Source of the DNA: Burkholderiales bacterium
GTDB lineage: Bacteria; Pseudomonadota; Gammaproteobacteria; Burkholderiales; JAEUOS01
Length of the DNA: 64,000 nt
Direction of reading: 5' to 3'
NCBI GenBank assembly: GCA_016790695.1
Contig: JAEUOS010000031.1
Location: forward strand, 1 to 64,000
The position numbers and the translations under genes were made by a program. Below the pieces are notes generated by a model that saw only the letters and a program-made list of their open reading frames with translations, ran no database searches and was not told where the DNA came from. This document shows, piece by piece, positions 62,415 through 64,000 of this stretch (position 1 is the stretch's first letter; each line of letters opens with the position of its first letter).

Positions 62415-63401
62415 ATGGCAAGTCCCTCGACCCGGACAACTCTGCGGCTTCAGGTCGTCCAACGCGCACAGGTCGCTCGCGACATCGTCGAATTCACCCT
62501 CGTCTCCCCCGACGGCGCGGCGCTGCCGGCGTTCGAGCCCGGCGCGCACATCGGCGTGCTCACGCCCGCCAACCTCTGGCGCAAGTATTCGCTCGTCAAT
62601 CCGCCCGGCGTGGTCGACCGCTACCAGATCGCCGTGCGCCGCGAAGGCAATGGCCGCGGCGGCTCGCTCTCGATGGTCGACGGCCTGACCGTCGGCGCGT
62701 TGGTCGAGATCGAGGCGCCACAGAACGCGTTCCCGCTCGCTGCGGCCGCCAAGCGCTTCCTCTTCTTCGCCGGCGGCATCGGCATCACCCCGATACTTTG
62801 CATGGTGCGCCACCTGCGCCAGCGCGCGGCCGATGGCGACGCCAACGCCGGTTTTCGCCTGGTGTACCTGACGCGCTCGGCCGAGGACACGGCCTACGCG
62901 GACGAACTCGCCGCCCCGGATGCCGGCGGCCAGGTCACCGTGCACCACGACCACGGCCGGCCCGAGGACGCCTACGACCTGTGGCCGCTGCTCGAGCGTC
63001 CCGCAGCCGGCACCCACGTCTACTGCTGCGGCCCGCGTGGCCTGATGGACGCCGTGCGCGACATGACCGGCCACTGGCCGGATACAAGCATCCACTTCGA
63101 GAGCTTCGGCACCGGCGACGCCGCCCTGTTCGCTCCCAACCAGCCCTTCACCATCCGCCTCGCCCGATCCGGCGAGACCATCGCCGTCGATGCCGACCAG
63201 TCCGCGCTGGAAGCGCTGCGCGCGCACGGCGTGCGCGTGCAAAGCTCGTGCGAAGCCGGCTCCTGCGGCTCCTGCCGCACGACCTACCTCTCCGGAAATG
63301 TCGAACACCGCGACCTGGTGCTGGGCGAGGACGAAAAGGCCGACCAGATCATGGTGTGCGTGTCGCGGGCACGCGGCGGGGTGCTGGAGTTGGACTTGTA
63401 G
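62415..63401 (+). CDS. pht2: Phthalate 4,5-dioxygenase reductase (PDR/VanB family)
   Basis: A 328-residue single-chain reductase. The flavin domain has RKYSLVNPPG, the NAD-binding domain FFAGGIGITPILCMVRHL and YCCGPRGLMDAV, and a C-terminal plant-type 2Fe-2S domain has SSCEAGSCGSCRTTYLSG with the fourth Cys in MVCVSRA. It passes electrons from NADH to the Rieske oxygenase. AGGA lies before the ATG; the frame upstream for 40 codons is not coding. It is divergent from the oxygenase. Confidence 0.92.
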   Translation: MASPSTRTTLRLQVVQRAQVARDIVEFTLVSPDGAALPAFEPGAHIGVLTPANLWRKYSLVNPPGVVDRYQIAVRREGNGRGGSLSMVDGLTVGALVEIEAPQNAFPLAAAAKRFLFFAGGIGITPILCMVRHLRQRAADGDANAGFRLVYLTRSAEDTAYADELAAPDAGGQVTVHHDHGRPEDAYDLWPLLERPAAGTHVYCCGPRGLMDAVRDMTGHWPDTSIHFESFGTGDAALFAPNQPFTIRLARSGETIAVDADQSALEALRAHGVRVQSSCEAGSCGSCRTTYLSGNVEHRDLVLGEDEKADQIMVCVSRARGGVLELDL

Positions 63402-63403
63402 AT

Positions 63404-63808
63404 GTGCTCGTAATCACCGAACTGGGCAGCTACACCCGCACCGTCAACGGCCAGAGCGTCACCCGAATCATGGGCGACATCGACCTGGTCGACCTGCCGT
63501 TCGAGCGCAGCTTTGGAATTGCGATTCCTTTGACGGCGGCCGCCAAGGCGTTGCCGGACATGCAGGGCAGCGGCTGGGTGAGGGACCTGCGCGAGGCGAT
63601 GAGCCTGGCCAATGGTGCGACCGGCACGCCGTCGGCGGACCTGGTGGCGGCGGTGACCAATCTCGGTGCCGGCAGCACGCGTGCCGCGCAGCGCCACAAC
63701 GTTGACGACCCCGACGGCAAGCTCGATGCCATCGTCGAAGCCTGGGCCGCGACCACTGGCCTGCTCGTCAGCGGCGCCTTCGACCCGGTTGTGTTTTGCG
63801 CTTTCTGA
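63404..63808 (+). pseudogene. ORF fragment of unknown origin, possibly a gene remnant
   Basis: The frame starts with a GTG two bases after the reductase stop and encodes up to 134 residues (TELGSYTRTVNGQSVTRIMG near the start, GSTRAAQRHNVDDPDGKLDA later). It looks like the C-terminal part of a larger protein: there is no good ribosome site at a useful distance and no recognisable domain. The base composition from here to the window end looks less GC-rich than before. A short real gene of unknown function is the alternative. Confidence 0.4.
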
Positions 63809-63920
63809 TCCTCGTCGGTAGCGCGGCCGGCTGGTGAACATGAGATAGCAAGGACGAACACTCGAGCGTAGGATAGACACGTATGCGTCAGTTCGTCGGT
63901 ATGAATTCAAGGACAACGAA

Positions 63921-64000
63921 ATGAGAAGTCCCCTACCCGAACAGAGACCAGGCCACCTACGTCACATCTGGCAACGATCGCCTGCGCAGGGCCATTCCCT
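63921..64000 (+). CDS. Possible start of a gene running off the window
   Basis: An ATG with AAGGA nine bases upstream opens a frame that has no stop before base 64000. About 26 residues are visible (MRSPLPEQRPGHLRHIWQRS...), with no family similarity that I can see. The 112 bases before it hold no other feature. Confidence 0.2.
   Translation, partial: MRSPLPEQRPGHLRHIWQRSPAQGHS

Overview
The window is GC-rich chromosomal DNA from a betaproteobacterium, most likely of the Burkholderiales. Four Bug/TctC-type periplasmic receptors, a Tat-exported HiPIP, a PEP-CTERM surface protein and the order rpmH-rnpA-yidD-yidC-mnmE next to dnaA-dnaN-gyrB point to this group. Genus and species cannot be read from the sequence. 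I found no tRNA, rRNA, CRISPR array or insertion sequence.

Layout. (1) 1-13 kb: the tail of an acyl-CoA synthetase, a PEP-CTERM protein behind an FNR-like box, ltaE, dinB, pyruvate carboxylase, then a right-going block with a CoxL-type molybdoenzyme subunit coupled to argC, a SlyD-like FKBP, a YciI protein and an aromatic-ring FAD hydroxylase. (2) 13-24 kb: metH behind a leader that carries a 7-codon ORF and a terminator hairpin, a VTT membrane protein, DUF2237, a zinc alcohol dehydrogenase, and a left-going catabolic-looking operon (2OG-Fe(II) oxygenase, VOC protein, NMT1-type binding protein, Rieske oxygenase), with a divergent enolase-superfamily gene. (3) 24-36 kb: a 7TMR-DISM histidine kinase, a His/Met-rich exported protein, a DnaQ/GIY-YIG fusion nuclease, two Bug receptors, a flavin monooxygenase, a TPP enzyme with a HCCA-isomerase-like protein, a hypothetical protein, an EamA transporter and an ankyrin protein. 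(4) 36-56 kb: the origin region. gyrB, dnaN and dnaA run left; rpmH, rnpA, yidD, yidC and mnmE run right, followed by an AbrB-type membrane protein, a hotdog thioesterase, a DapA-like lyase and pckG. Two parS sites then precede mnmG-rsmG-parA-parB. DnaA boxes lie between dnaA and dnaN and in the dnaA promoter. (5) 56-64 kb: HiPIP, rhlE, a Bug receptor and a phthalate-type cluster: a left-going oxygenase/Bug/decarboxylase operon and a divergent reductase sharing a 197-bp control region with an inverted repeat. The last 600 bases look less GC-rich and hold an ORF fragment.

How it works together. The origin region holds replication initiation, segregation (ParAB with parS), tRNA U34 modification (MnmE/MnmG) and membrane insertion (YidC/YidD). 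The accessory regions suggest an environmental heterotroph that breaks down aromatic and carboxylic acids: phthalate 4,5-dioxygenase oxygenase and reductase plus 4,5-dihydroxyphthalate decarboxylase, several orphan solute receptors, and a C3/C4 node with both pyruvate carboxylase and GTP-dependent PEP carboxykinase. The most striking regulatory feature is the metH leader. No single novel system could be proven from sequence alone.
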